64,000 bases of DNA from VAXT01 sp963774625 (GTDB lineage: Bacteria > Actinomycetota > Thermoleophilia > Gaiellales > Gaiellaceae): the NCBI GenBank assembly GCA_963774625.1, contig CAVZFQ010000018.1:310001-374000 (forward strand), given 5' to 3'. Both the position numbers and the translations under genes were made by a program. The notes under the pieces were generated by a model. The model was not told where the DNA came from. It saw nothing but the letters and a program-made list of their open reading frames with translations, and ran no database searches. This document shows positions 16,266 to 25,300 of this stretch, piece by piece; position 1 is the stretch's first letter; each line of letters starts with the position of its first letter.

Positions 16266-16946
16266 ATGCGAGTCGACGTCGCGTTCACGCCTGCGGAGAC
16301 GATCTCCGCGCCCGTCGGCATCGTCGTCGACGTCCTGCGGGCCACGTCGACGATCGTGCAGGCGCTCGGGGCGGGGTACGAGCGCGTCTATTGCTGCCGG
16401 GAGGTCGAGGACGCGGTGGCGCTCCGCAAGCAGCTCGGCACGGGGCTGCTGGGCGGCGAGCGGAGCGCGGTCAAGATCGAGGGCTTCGACGTCGGGGCCT
16501 CGCCGCGCGAGTTCCTCGAGGCGCGCGACGAGCCGGTCATCTTCTCGACGACGAACGGGACACGCGCCATCCTGGCTGCGGCCGGGCGCTGCGACGAGGT
16601 CTATCTCGGGAGCCTCTTGAACCTGACCGCCGTCGCGCGGGCCGCTCGTGAGCGTGGGGAGGACGTGGCCGTGCTGTGCGCCGGGTTCCAGGGTGCGTTC
16701 GCGCTGGACGACGCCTATTGCGCCGGCCGGATCGTGCAGTTGCTCGACGCCGAGCAAGGAGATGCGGCGAAGGCGTCCGTCGCGATTGCGGACGCCTGGC
16801 CCGATCCTCACGAGGCTTTGCTGGCTCGCACGTACGGGCCGCCGGGGCTCGAGCAGGACATCGCGTTCTGCGCTCAGGTAGACGTGCTGGACGTCGTGCC
16901 GCGCTTCGAGCGCATGCACGGACGCGCGGCCGAAATCAGCTCCTAA
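16266..16946 (+). CDS. comB: 2-phosphosulfolactate phosphatase family protein
   Basis: 226 residues. The family signature VVDVLRATST sits at residues 20-29, followed by FSTTNGTRAI and LCAGFQGAFALDDAYCAG. ComB hydrolyses 2-phospho-3-sulfolactate in coenzyme M synthesis in methanogens; in actinobacteria the homologue occurs without the rest of that pathway, so the substrate here may be another phosphorylated hydroxy acid or part of sulfolactate metabolism. It is transcribed alone from the two-way promoter shared with the rhomboid gene. Confidence 0.85.
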   Translation: MRVDVAFTPAETISAPVGIVVDVLRATSTIVQALGAGYERVYCCREVEDAVALRKQLGTGLLGGERSAVKIEGFDVGASPREFLEARDEPVIFSTTNGTRAILAAAGRCDEVYLGSLLNLTAVARAARERGEDVAVLCAGFQGAFALDDAYCAGRIVQLLDAEQGDAAKASVAIADAWPDPHEALLARTYGPPGLEQDIAFCAQVDVLDVVPRFERMHGRAAEISS

Positions 16947-16950
16947 GTCC

Positions 16951-17006
16951 GCGGGAAACCCGCAGTCGCTCTGCGGGCGCGCACCGAGATCCGACGGGCG
17001 GTTTTT
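16951..17006 (+). terminator. hairpins downstream of comB
   Basis: CCCGCAG (16959-16965) pairs perfectly with CTGCGGG (16971-16977). An alternative GCGGG-AAA-CCCGC hairpin (16951-16963) would exclude it. A run of five T follows only at 17002-17006, 24 bases later. It could terminate comB or act in the nirK leader. Confidence 0.4.
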
Positions 17007-17048
17007 CTCGATCCTTGATCTCAGACATCCGTTCTGAGGAGGCATTTC

Positions 17049-18185
17049 ATGACAGTCCATTCCGTTTCGTCGTCCCAGCCCGTAATCGAGAGCGACTCGA
17101 GCGTGTTCTTCAAGGTCGCCACGATCCTGCTCGGGCTCACCGTGCCGATCGTGGCCTTCTTCGCGCTCCTGCTCTGGGCCGACGCGCGTGGCGAGCACCA
17201 GGCAGCCGCCGCCCAGCCAGCCGCCGAGACCCATGCGGCCGGGCACAACACCGCGTTGCCGCTGAACAGCTTCGCGGGCATCGTGCCACCGAACGCACAG
17301 GCGCTCGCCGAGGCGCACAAGGCATACAACGCGGCACTGCCGCCCGTGCTCGCCGGCGACGTTGTGAAGGTCAAGATGACCCTGAAGGACATGGTCGTCC
17401 AGGTCGCCCCGGGCGTGAAGTACAACACCTGGGCGTTCGACGGCCATGGCGCCCCGGGGCCGATCGTCCACGTGCGCGAGGGACAGACCGTAGAGATGAC
17501 GCTCGTGAACGGCGGCGCCATCCCGCACTCGATCGACTTCCACGCTGCGCGCATCGCCCCGGACATCGCGTTCCGCGACGTCGCTCCCGGAGAGTCGTTC
17601 ACCTTCCGCTTCAAGGCGACAGACCCCGGCGTCTACATGTACCACTGCGGCACGAAGCCGGTGCTGGCGCACATCGCGAACGGGATGTACGGCGCCATCG
17701 TCGTCGATCCGGCCAAGCCGCTCCCTCCGGTCGATCGCGAGTACGTGCTCGTTGCCAGCGAGTGGTATATGGACGCGGACGGCATCGAGGAGCCGGCGAA
17801 CCTGAGCATGGAGAAGGCTCGTACGGTTCAGCCGGACTGGACGACGTTCAACGGCTACGCCAACCAGTACGTGACGCATCCGCTGACGGCAAAGCCGGGG
17901 GAAACGACTCGCTTCTACGTGGTCGCAGCCGGCCCGACCCTAGATACGAATTTCCACGTCGTCGGCACCATCTTCGACCGTGCGTGGGTCAACGCCGATA
18001 TGAAGAGCCCGCCCCAGCAGGGGGTGCAAACGGTGCTCGTTCCAGCCGGCGGCGCCGGGATCTTCGACGTGAAGGTCGACCAACCTGGCCTCTATCCCTT
18101 CGTCAGCCACGCCTTCGCGCACGTGGACCTCGGACAGGTCGGCCTCCTCAAGGTCGGCAATCCGAAGGGAACGATGTCTCACTGA
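17049..18185 (+). CDS. nirK: copper-containing nitrite reductase-like two-cupredoxin protein
   Basis: 378 residues with an N-terminal membrane anchor (residues ~19-44) and two cupredoxin domains. Type 1 copper ligands fit His160, Cys200, His208 and Met213; type 2 ligands fit His165, His199 and a domain-2 His in SHAFAHVDLGQ; the catalytic Asp of NirK matches Asp163 in HSIDFHAA. The spacing follows NirK. It would reduce nitrite to NO outside the membrane. GAGGAGG lies 6 bases before the ATG. The downstream dsbA- and VKOR-type genes suggest a redox operon. A related multicopper oxidase activity cannot be excluded. Confidence 0.85.
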   Translation: MTVHSVSSSQPVIESDSSVFFKVATILLGLTVPIVAFFALLLWADARGEHQAAAAQPAAETHAAGHNTALPLNSFAGIVPPNAQALAEAHKAYNAALPPVLAGDVVKVKMTLKDMVVQVAPGVKYNTWAFDGHGAPGPIVHVREGQTVEMTLVNGGAIPHSIDFHAARIAPDIAFRDVAPGESFTFRFKATDPGVYMYHCGTKPVLAHIANGMYGAIVVDPAKPLPPVDREYVLVASEWYMDADGIEEPANLSMEKARTVQPDWTTFNGYANQYVTHPLTAKPGETTRFYVVAAGPTLDTNFHVVGTIFDRAWVNADMKSPPQQGVQTVLVPAGGAGIFDVKVDQPGLYPFVSHAFAHVDLGQVGLLKVGNPKGTMSH

Positions 18186-18194
18186 CGGATGTCT

Positions 18195-18226
18195 CACGCC
18201 GGCCCGCCCCGTCGGCGGCCGGCGTG
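18195..18226 (+). other. 10-bp intercistronic hairpin between nirK and dsbA
   Basis: CACGCCGGCC (18195-18204) pairs perfectly with GGCCGGCGTG (18217-18226) around a 12-base loop, with no T run after it. It probably tunes mRNA stability or lowers expression of the downstream genes rather than ending transcription outright. Confidence 0.55.
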
Positions 18227-18252
18227 TCCGTCTCATCGAAGGAGAACCTGGA

Positions 18253-18930
18253 ATGACGACAAGAACACGGTGGCGCCTCGCAATCGTGCTGCTGCCGGCC
18301 TCGCTCGCAGTCGCCCTGGTGTCGGCCAGCCTGCTCGGCGCTCGTGGGGCCGGGAAGGCCAGGGCCGCTCCCGTCCAGACTCCAGCTCCCAGCCTCTTCA
18401 AGAACATTTCGCAACGCGGCGCCGTCCTCGGTAATCCGGCCGCGCCAGTGACGCTCGTCGAATATGCCGACCTGCAGTGCCCGTACTGCGCGGACTGGGC
18501 ACTCGGGGCTCTGCCTGTCCTGGTCGACGAGTACGTCCGCAGTGGCAAGTTGCGCATCGTGTTTCGCGGCCTGGCCTTCCTCGGGGCCGAGTCGGACACG
18601 GCGCTGCGCACAGCCGTGGCGGCCGGACGCCAGAACAAGCTCTGGGATGTCGTGCACGCGCTCTACGAGCGGCAGGGCGCCGAGAACAGCGGCTGGGTGA
18701 CCGAGTCTCTGCTCACCGAGGTTGCGCCCGGAGTCGCCGTCAACGAGCGCTACGAGGACTGGGTCAGCAAAGAGGTCGAACGCTCGACGGCTGCGGCGCG
18801 CGCCGCGGGTATGTCCGGGACGCCGGCCTTCCAGGTCGGCCGTACCGGCGGACGTCTGCGGCTCGTCGAGGTGCGGTCGTTGGAGGCTGCGGCGCTTCGG
18901 CCGGCGATCGACGCGGCTCTCGCCGGGTGA
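18253..18930 (+). CDS. DsbA-like thiol-disulfide oxidoreductase
   Basis: 225 residues with an N-terminal signal anchor and a thioredoxin-fold DsbA domain. The active site is CPYC in VEYADLQCPYCADW, and the cis-Pro segment is MSGTPAFQVG. It should insert disulfides into exported proteins. AAGGAG precedes the ATG. The stop overlaps the VKOR gene by 3 bases, and VKOR is the expected quinone-linked oxidant of this protein, as in mycobacteria. Confidence 0.9.
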   Translation: MTTRTRWRLAIVLLPASLAVALVSASLLGARGAGKARAAPVQTPAPSLFKNISQRGAVLGNPAAPVTLVEYADLQCPYCADWALGALPVLVDEYVRSGKLRIVFRGLAFLGAESDTALRTAVAAGRQNKLWDVVHALYERQGAENSGWVTESLLTEVAPGVAVNERYEDWVSKEVERSTAAARAAGMSGTPAFQVGRTGGRLRLVEVRSLEAAALRPAIDAALAG

Positions 18931-19334
18931 GCGAGCGACTCCTTCGTGCGGGCGCCGTGGTTGTCGCTGCTGCAGGGGCGGCGCTCGCCGGGTATCTGCT
19001 CTACGTCCGGGTAACCGATTCGGCATTGGCCTGCTCGACGGGAGGTTGCGAGACCGTCCAGCGCTCGGCCTACGCCGAGCTCCTGGGCTTCCCCGTCGCC
19101 GGTCTCGGGCTGGCCGCTTTCCTCTTCCTGCTCGCTGCAGCCGTTGTCCCCGGCGAGCTCGCCCGCCTCGTCCAGGCGGCCGTCGCTCTGACCGGGGTCG
19201 CGTTCAGCGCCTACCTGCTCTACGTCCAACTCGCGGTGATCGACGCGGTCTGCCAGTGGTGCCTCGCGAGCGACGCGCTCATGGTCGCTCTGGCAGCGCT
19301 CGCGCTCCTGCGGTTGCGCGCGGCCGACGCGTAG
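18927..19334 (+). CDS. vitamin K epoxide reductase (VKOR) family protein, DsbB-like
   Basis: 135 residues with four membrane helices. The active-site pair is in VCQWCLAS, and the shuttle Cys pair is in CSTGGCETVQ, both standard VKOR positions. It passes electrons from DsbA to membrane quinone. The GTG start overlaps the dsbA stop (GTGA). The nirK-dsbA-VKOR order suggests that disulfide formation is needed for one or more exported redox proteins. Confidence 0.92.
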   Translation: MSERLLRAGAVVVAAAGAALAGYLLYVRVTDSALACSTGGCETVQRSAYAELLGFPVAGLGLAAFLFLLAAAVVPGELARLVQAAVALTGVAFSAYLLYVQLAVIDAVCQWCLASDALMVALAALALLRLRAADA

Positions 19335-19348
19335 GGCGGCGGAGAGCT

Positions 19349-19789
19349 CTAGGTCAACTCGTAGAGCAGCTCGTCGGGCTCCTCCTCGGCGAGGACGAAT
19401 CCGCACTTCTCCAGGACTCTGATCGAGCCTGCATTGGTCGCGGCCACGTACGCGTGCAGCGGGCGCTGCGGCAGCTCTGCGAGCAGTTCCAGCAGCGCGC
19501 GCGTAGCAAGCCCCTGGCCCCAGAACTCCCGACCGATCCAGTAGCCGACGAGGCGCTTGCCGTCCTGCTCCCAGCTGCCGACGTTCCCCGCCACCCGGTC
19601 TTCGAAGAGGACGGTCTTCGCCGTCAGCTGGTCGTCCGCGAGGATTTTCTGCCAGTGCGCGTCGAAGGCTTCTCTGTCCCGCGCCGGGAAAGCGGCCATG
19701 CTCGTCGCCTCCGGATCGCGCTGGTGCTCGAAGAAAATCGGGACGTCCGAGTCGATCACATCGCGGAGGACGGCGGCCATGTTCGTCAT
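19349..19789 (-). CDS. GNAT-family N-acetyltransferase
   Basis: 146 residues from the ATG at 19789; the frame upstream of it runs into the imuB promoter. The RimJ/RimL-like GNAT core is visible: GYWIGREFWGQGLATRAL for acetyl-CoA binding and AYVAATNAGSIRVLEKCGF at the end. The substrate is unknown. It is divergent from imuB; a TATGTT hexamer on the - strand overlaps the second LexA box, so this gene might share the SOS control. Confidence 0.82.
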   Translation of the reverse strand: MTNMAAVLRDVIDSDVPIFFEHQRDPEATSMAAFPARDREAFDAHWQKILADDQLTAKTVLFEDRVAGNVGSWEQDGKRLVGYWIGREFWGQGLATRALLELLAELPQRPLHAYVAATNAGSIRVLEKCGFVLAEEEPDELLYELT

Positions 19790-19801
19790 TTCAGCAAAGA
19801 C

Positions 19802-19839
19802 TTGACAGGGGAACAAGTGTTCGTGTAGAACATACGTTC
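19802..19839 (+). promoter_or_regulatory. SOS promoter of imuB: TTGACA -35 and two LexA boxes
   Basis: TTGACA at 19802-19807 is followed after 18 bases by TAGAAC (19826-19831). Two perfect actinobacterial LexA half-site palindromes flank and cover the core: GAACAAGTGTTC (19811-19822, in the spacer) and GAACATACGTTC (19828-19839, over the -10). The imuB ATG begins at 19842. LexA bound here would block the promoter until DNA damage. Confidence 0.88.
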
Positions 19840-19841
19840 CC

Positions 19842-21026
19842 ATGGTCGCCTGCATCCTCGTCCCGGGCTTCGAACTGCGGGCCGCACTGCGCGCTCGGCC
19901 GAGCCTTGTGCTCCGGCCGGCTGCCCTCGCTCCTGAAGAGGGCGAGGAGCCGCTGATCGGCTCGGTGACCGCCGCGGCCGAGGCGAAGGGCGTCAAGCCG
20001 GGCATCCGCATGGGGGAGGCCCTGGCGACCTGCCCCGAGCTCGTGCTCGTCGAGCCCGACCCGGCGGCGGCCGAGCAGGCCTGGGAGGAAATCGTCCGGC
20101 GGCTCGAGGACTGCGGGTTCTCGGTCGAGTCCCCCGACCTCGGCTCCGCGTTCTTCGAGACGCGCGGCGTCGAACGACTCTACGGCGGCGTTGAGGCAGC
20201 CATGAAGCGCGCCCTCGCCGCCGTCGGCTCTGCCTGGGATCCACGCGCTGGCGCGGCCGGGCGCCGGTTTGCCGCACTTGCTGCGGCGAACGTTGCGCGG
20301 CCCGGGCAGGTTTTGATCGTTGCCGACGAGCGCACGCGCGAGTTTCTCGCGCCGCTTCCACTCGCGCTGCTCCCCCTCGCTGGGCAGCGGCGACGCGAGC
20401 TCGGGGAGCTCGGCGTGCGCAGTGTCGGTGAGCTTGCTGGGCTGCCAGGCGGCGCCGTAGCCGAACGACTGGGGCCGGACGGGCGGCGCGCCTGGAGCCT
20501 GGCGAGAGGGAAGGGGAGAGGAAAAGTTCGCGGTCGCCGGCAGGTCGAGGAGCTGGCGGAGACGCTCGAGTTCCCCGAGGCGATCGGGAACGAGCTGACG
20601 CTCCGCCGGGCGCTCGCCGTCCTCGTCGACGGCTTGCTCGCGAACCCGGAGCGGGCCGACCGCTTCCTGCGCAAGGTCGCGCTGTCGGCGACGCTCGCTG
20701 CGGGCGGGTCCTGGCGCCGAACGCTGACGCTGCGCGACCCGTGCGCTGAGGGACCGCGCCTGCGCGTCGCCCTCGGCCCGAAGCTCGCAGAGCTTCCGGC
20801 GCCGGTGACCAGGCTGAAGCTCGAAGCGGTCGAGCTCACCGAGTCCACCGGGCGGCAGCTGGCGCTCGTCCAACCCGAGGGCGACGAGCTGCGCGACCGG
20901 CTGCGAGACGGTCTCCGCCAGGTGAGAGCGAGCGCCGGAGCTGGAGGGGTCTGCACGGTCGTCGAGGTCGCACCCTGGTCGCGCATACCGGAGCAACGAG
21001 CACTGCTCGTCGCGCGGGACGACTAA
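19842..21026 (+). CDS. imuB: ImuB-like Y-family polymerase homologue
   Basis: 394 residues starting ACILVPGFELRAALRARPSL. The catalytic carboxylates of true Y-family polymerases are replaced, as expected for ImuB, and the helix-hairpin-helix region (LGELGVRSVGELAGLPGGAV) is kept. ImuB is the hub that links DnaE2 to the beta clamp in SOS mutagenesis. The two LexA boxes directly upstream and dnaE2 about 1.3 kb downstream fit this. No separate ImuA/RecA-like gene is seen next to it. Confidence 0.88.
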   Translation: MVACILVPGFELRAALRARPSLVLRPAALAPEEGEEPLIGSVTAAAEAKGVKPGIRMGEALATCPELVLVEPDPAAAEQAWEEIVRRLEDCGFSVESPDLGSAFFETRGVERLYGGVEAAMKRALAAVGSAWDPRAGAAGRRFAALAAANVARPGQVLIVADERTREFLAPLPLALLPLAGQRRRELGELGVRSVGELAGLPGGAVAERLGPDGRRAWSLARGKGRGKVRGRRQVEELAETLEFPEAIGNELTLRRALAVLVDGLLANPERADRFLRKVALSATLAAGGSWRRTLTLRDPCAEGPRLRVALGPKLAELPAPVTRLKLEAVELTESTGRQLALVQPEGDELRDRLRDGLRQVRASAGAGGVCTVVEVAPWSRIPEQRALLVARDD

Positions 21027-21046
21027 ACGCGCCTCGAGCCGCGCTC

Positions 21047-21253
21047 GTGGAGACACGAGTGGACGGCTCGCCGCGGAAGGTCAACCGCCAGCCCGTCGCG
21101 CTCGTCCGCGAGGAGTGGCGCGTCGTCGATCGCTGGTGGACCGAGGATCCGATCAGCCGGCGCTACTTCGAAGTCGTGCTCGACACCGGGCAGAACGTCG
21201 TCGTCTTCAGGGACGAGGAGGTGGGCTGCTGGTTCACCCAGCGCGGAGCCTGA
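21047..21253 (+). CDS. small protein associated with imuB/dnaE2 (DUF6504-like)
   Basis: 68 residues with the segments VREEWRVVDRWWTEDPISRR and a short Trp-containing C-terminus. Short proteins of this type are commonly encoded between imuB-like and dnaE2 genes in actinobacteria. Function unknown; a structural role in the mutasome is inference from position. GTG start 20 bases after imuB. The 3' end overlaps the convergent TfoX-like gene by 20 bases. Confidence 0.65.
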   Translation: METRVDGSPRKVNRQPVALVREEWRVVDRWWTEDPISRRYFEVVLDTGQNVVVFRDEEVGCWFTQRGA

Positions 21254-21554
21254 TGGCTTCGTCGGCGTACTTCGGCCAGTCGCTCATGTGAGCGGCCGGC
21301 AGCTGGACCCACTCCTTGAATGCTCGACCTCGCTCGCCGGGAGCGAAGAGGTGTGCGCCGTCGAGGGCGAGCGCCTGCTCGCGCACGGACTCGTCAGGAA
21401 GCTTGAAGACCATCTCCTCTTCCCAGATGCCCATGATCATCTTGCCGCCGACCTTGATGCAGGGCATGCCCATCATCTGGCCGAGCTGGACGTCGGGGTT
21501 CTCAGCGACGAGCTCGTCGGCGATGGCGTCGTAGCGGGCTTTCGGGTCGTCCAT
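21234..21554 (-). CDS. TfoX N-terminal-like domain protein
   Basis: 106 residues matching the small TfoX/YjbR-type fold: an early MMGMPCIKVGGKMIMGIW segment and a later WVQLPAAHMSDWPKYADEA helix. Stand-alone copies of this domain are common in actinobacteria with no assigned function; a link to competence is not implied. It ends the small minus-strand pair with the bicupin gene inside the SOS block. Confidence 0.72.
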   Translation of the reverse strand: MDDPKARYDAIADELVAENPDVQLGQMMGMPCIKVGGKMIMGIWEEEMVFKLPDESVREQALALDGAHLFAPGERGRAFKEWVQLPAAHMSDWPKYADEAIRLRAG

Positions 21555-22322
21555 CTAACCGCTCCTGACTCGCCCGATGAAGCCGGCCCCAGGCGCGTGG
21601 ACGTTGAGGAAATGCGTGCGGTCCGGGCCGGGGATCGAGAAGCCGTGGCGCGCGCCGGGAGGCGCGGCGACAAACGTCCCGGGGCCTGCGCGCACGAGCT
21701 CGTCACCGAGGGTGAACTCCATCTCTCCTTCGAGGACGTAGAACGAGTCGACGTGGTCGTCGTGGACGTGCGGGTCGACGGGACCGAACCCGGGCTCGCA
21801 GTGGAACTCGAGCGCCTCGAGCTCGGCGCCCTCGTACCTGACGTAGAGCTCGCGGCGCGGCCCGGAGAGCAGCTCGCCCTCGCCGGGGCCGAGCAGCACA
21901 GCGCCGGCCGGCCCTCCTTGCTCGGTGTTCCACATGTCGAAACGCTCGGCATCGACGTCCTCGCCGCTGTTGACCGCGCGGATGTAGTCCGTAAAGCCGC
22001 ACGAGGGCGCGTGGACGTTGAGGAAGCGCACCGACCCCGGACCGGGATTCGTGAAGGCGTGGATGATGCCCGGAGGCACGGCGACGAAAGTTCCCGGCCC
22101 GGCGCGATGGGTCTCCTCGCCGACCCAGAACTGGAGCTCGCCCTCGAGGACGTAGAACGAGTCGACGTGCAGCTTGTGGAAGTGCGGCCCGGCGCCTTCG
22201 TAGTTGGGCCCGCCCTCGTACTCGAGGAAGGCCATGGGCTCCCAGGAGCCCTTGACGAAGATCCTGCGTTGCTCGTTCTCGATGAGCTCGCCTTCGCCGG
22301 GGCTGGACAGGACCGGCTCCAT
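21555..22322 (-). CDS. bicupin protein
   Basis: 255 residues with two cupin barrels of about 120 residues each. Both have the double metal motif, seen as HFHKLHVDSFYVLEGELQF in the first and HVHDDHVDSFYVLEGEMEF in the second, and both end with a LNVHAP strand. All His/Glu ligands look intact in both, so each barrel could bind a metal. The duplication within the protein is clear from the repeated VDSFYVLEGE and AGPGTFVA segments. Substrate unknown (dioxygenase, isomerase or sugar-binding are all possible). Divergent from dnaE2 with an 11-base gap. Confidence 0.85.
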   Translation of the reverse strand: MEPVLSSPGEGELIENEQRRIFVKGSWEPMAFLEYEGGPNYEGAGPHFHKLHVDSFYVLEGELQFWVGEETHRAGPGTFVAVPPGIIHAFTNPGPGSVRFLNVHAPSCGFTDYIRAVNSGEDVDAERFDMWNTEQGGPAGAVLLGPGEGELLSGPRRELYVRYEGAELEALEFHCEPGFGPVDPHVHDDHVDSFYVLEGEMEFTLGDELVRAGPGTFVAAPPGARHGFSIPGPDRTHFLNVHAPGAGFIGRVRSG

Positions 22323-22333
22323 GCCGGCGAACT

Positions 22334-25300
22334 ATGAGCTACGTCGAGCTCCACTGCCATTCGGCGTACTCGTTCCTCGACGGCGCTTCGCATCCGGAGG
22401 AGCTGGCTGCGCGCGCCGCCGAGCTGGGGTACGAGGCGCTCGCGCTGACCGACCACGACGGGGTCTACGGCTCGCTCGAGTTCGCGCACGCGGCGAAGGC
22501 GTTCGGCGTGCGGCCGATCACGGGCGCGGAGGTGACCCTGGCGGACGGGTCGCACGTGACGCTCCTCGTCGAGACGCCGCAGGGCTACTCGAACCTCTGC
22601 CGGCTGCTGACCGCGGCCCACGCCGGCACCCGACCCAAGGAAGGCGAGTTGCTCCCGCCGAGCCTCGACCGGCACCTGTTCGCGAAGCACAACGAAGGCC
22701 TGATCTGCCTGTCGGGCTGTGCGCGGCATGGGCTCGGTACCCGCAACCCGAACGGCGCCGCCGAGCTGGCCGCGGTGTTCGGGCGAGACCGGTTCTTCGT
22801 CGAGCTGCAGAGGCCGTACGAGCGCGGCGACGCGCAGCGGAACGCAAGGCTGCGCAACCTGGCGGAGACGATCGGCGTGCAGACGATCGCCACAGGCGAC
22901 GTCCATGCGCATATGCCGAAGCGAGCACTGCTCCAGGACGCGATGGTGGCGATCAAGCACCGCACCTCGCTCGAAGGCGCCGAGCGCGAGCGGCGTGGCA
23001 ACCACGAGTCCGTCCTGCTTGCGCCGGAGGCAGCCGTCGAGCGCTTCCCGGATGACCTCGACGCCGTCGCGCGCACCGCCGAGCTCGCGGAGCGGCTCGA
23101 GTTCGATCTCACCGAGGAGCTCGGCTATCGCTACCCGGACTTCTCCGATCGCGACGAGCCTGCCATCGCGCAGCTGACCGGAGTCTGCAACCACGCGTTC
23201 GAAGCGCGTTACAGCGGCACCAACGGCCATAAGCGCAAGGCGCGGGCACGGCTTGACGAAGAGCTGGCGCTGATCGGCGACCTCGGTCTCGCCGGCTTCT
23301 TCCTCCTGCACTGGGAGGTGCTCGAGCTGGCCAAGGAGGTTGCACGCGAGGTACGTGGGCGCGACTCGCCGCGTCATGCCCTGCCGCCCGGTCGCGGGCG
23401 GGGCAGCTCGGTCGGCTCGATCGTCTGTTATCTGACCGGCCTCTCGCACGTGGATCCCGTCACTGCCGACCTGTCGCTCGGCAGGTTCATCAATCGCGAG
23501 CTGGAGTCGGTGCCCGACATCGACCTCGACTTCCCGCGCGATATTCGGGAGAAGCTGATCGTCGCCGTCACCGAGCGCTACGGGCACGAGCACGCCTCGC
23601 TCGTCGCCAGCTTCTCGACGTATCGCTCGCGCGGCGCGATTCGCGACCTCGGCAAGGCGCTCGGCCTCCCGTTCGCCGAGCTCGAGCGCCTGGCTCGCGT
23701 GACCGAGGGCAGCCCGAAGCGAGTCGCTCAGGAGATCGGCCTCCTGCCCGACGGCGAAGCGCGCCTCCGCTCGCCGCGCTGGCGCGCACTGGCCGAGCTC
23801 TCGGCCGAGATCGCCGGCCTTCCGCGCCACATCTCGCAGCACCCGGGCGGGATGGTCATCTCGACTCGCCCGCTCATCGAGCTCGTCCCCGTCCAGCCCG
23901 CAGCCATGGCCGGGCGCCAGATCTGCCAGTGGGACAAGGACTCGTGCGCCGACGCGGGCTTCCTCAAGATCGATCTCCTCGGCCTCGGCATGCTCTCGGC
24001 GGTCGAGGACTGCGTCGTTCAGATCGCCGACCTGCGCGGCGAGACGATCGACCTCTCGCGGATCCCGCTCGACGACCCGGCCGTCTACGAGGAGATCCAG
24101 CGCGCCGACACGATCGGCACCTTTCAGATCGAGAGCCGCGCGCAGATGCAGAGCCTGCTCCGAACGCGGCCGGAGTCGATCGACGACCTGACCGTGCAGG
24201 TCGCGCTCGTCCGCCCGGGGCCGATCCAGGGCAAGGCGGTGCACCCGTACATCGAGCACCGGCAGAAGCTGCGGGAGGACCCGAGCTTCGTGCCGCCGGT
24301 CGACCATCCCAGCCTGGCGGAGCCGCTGCGCGAGACGCTCGGGGTCGTCGTCTTCCAGGACCAGGTGCTCGAGGTGGCGATGGCGCTGGCCGGTTTCAGC
24401 GTGGGGGAGGCGGAAGGCCTGCGCCGGGCGATGAGCCGCAAGCGGAGCGAGGCCGCCATCGAGGCGTTTCGCGAGCGATTCATCGAGGGCGCTGCGGCCA
24501 AGGGCGTCGGTGCCGAGCTGGCGAACCACGTCTACGACAAGCTCGTCGGCTTCTCGGGCTTCGGCTTCCCGAAGTCGCATGCGGCCGCGTTCGGCCTGCT
24601 CGCCTACCAGTCGGCCTGGCTGCGCCACTACTACCCCGCCGAGTTCCTGTGCGCGCTCCTCAACGAGCAGCCGATGGGCTTCTACCCGCCGGCGAGCCTG
24701 GTGCGCGATGCGCAGCGCCGCGACGTGGAGGTCCGGCCGCCGCATCTGAACCACAGCGAGGGGAAGTGCACGGTCGAAGACGGTGCGGTGCGGGTCGGCC
24801 TCGAGTACGTGGAGAGCATCGGCGACGAGGAGGCCAAGGAGCTGGCTGCGGAACGCGCTCGAGGCGGGCCCTTCCGCACGGTCGTCGAGCTCGCCCAGCG
24901 CGCAGCGCTCTCGCGCGACGGGCTCGAGAGCCTGATCGCCTCCGGGGCGTGCGACTCACTCGGAGAGCGGCGCATGCTGCTGTGGGAGCTCGGCCTCGTC
25001 CCGCGCTCGCAGAGCGTGCCCGGCTCGGGCGGCGAGGAGCGCCAGCTCGCGCTGCCGCTCGACCCGACCGCCGACACGCCTGTCCTGCGCGCGCAGACCG
25101 AGTGGGAGCGGATGCTCGCCGACTACCGACGAACAAGTCTCTCCGTCGGCACACATCCGATGCAATTGCTCCGCATACATCTGCCCAAGGGCGTCCTCTC
25201 CAGCCATGACCTGTGCCAGGCACCGGACAGGGCTCAAGTGGTCGTGGCGGGGATGGCCGTCGCGCGACAGCGGCCCGCGACCGCGAAGGGCGTCGTCTTC

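Noticed and set aside
16951..17048. A riboswitch in the nirK leader
   Set aside because: Only simple hairpins are visible, without conserved aptamer motifs.
15894..17879. A 661-residue - strand frame
   Set aside because: Antisense to comB and nirK, which have clear family motifs.
19811..19839. The two GAAC-N4-GTTC boxes as a ClgR or other regulator site
   Set aside because: They match the actinobacterial LexA site exactly and sit on an imuB promoter, so LexA is the simplest reading.
21473..24754. A 1093-residue open frame on the - strand
   Set aside because: It is the antisense frame of dnaE2 and the bicupin; the composition is Arg/Leu/Glu-rich with no domain, and dnaE2 motifs are unmistakable on the other strand.
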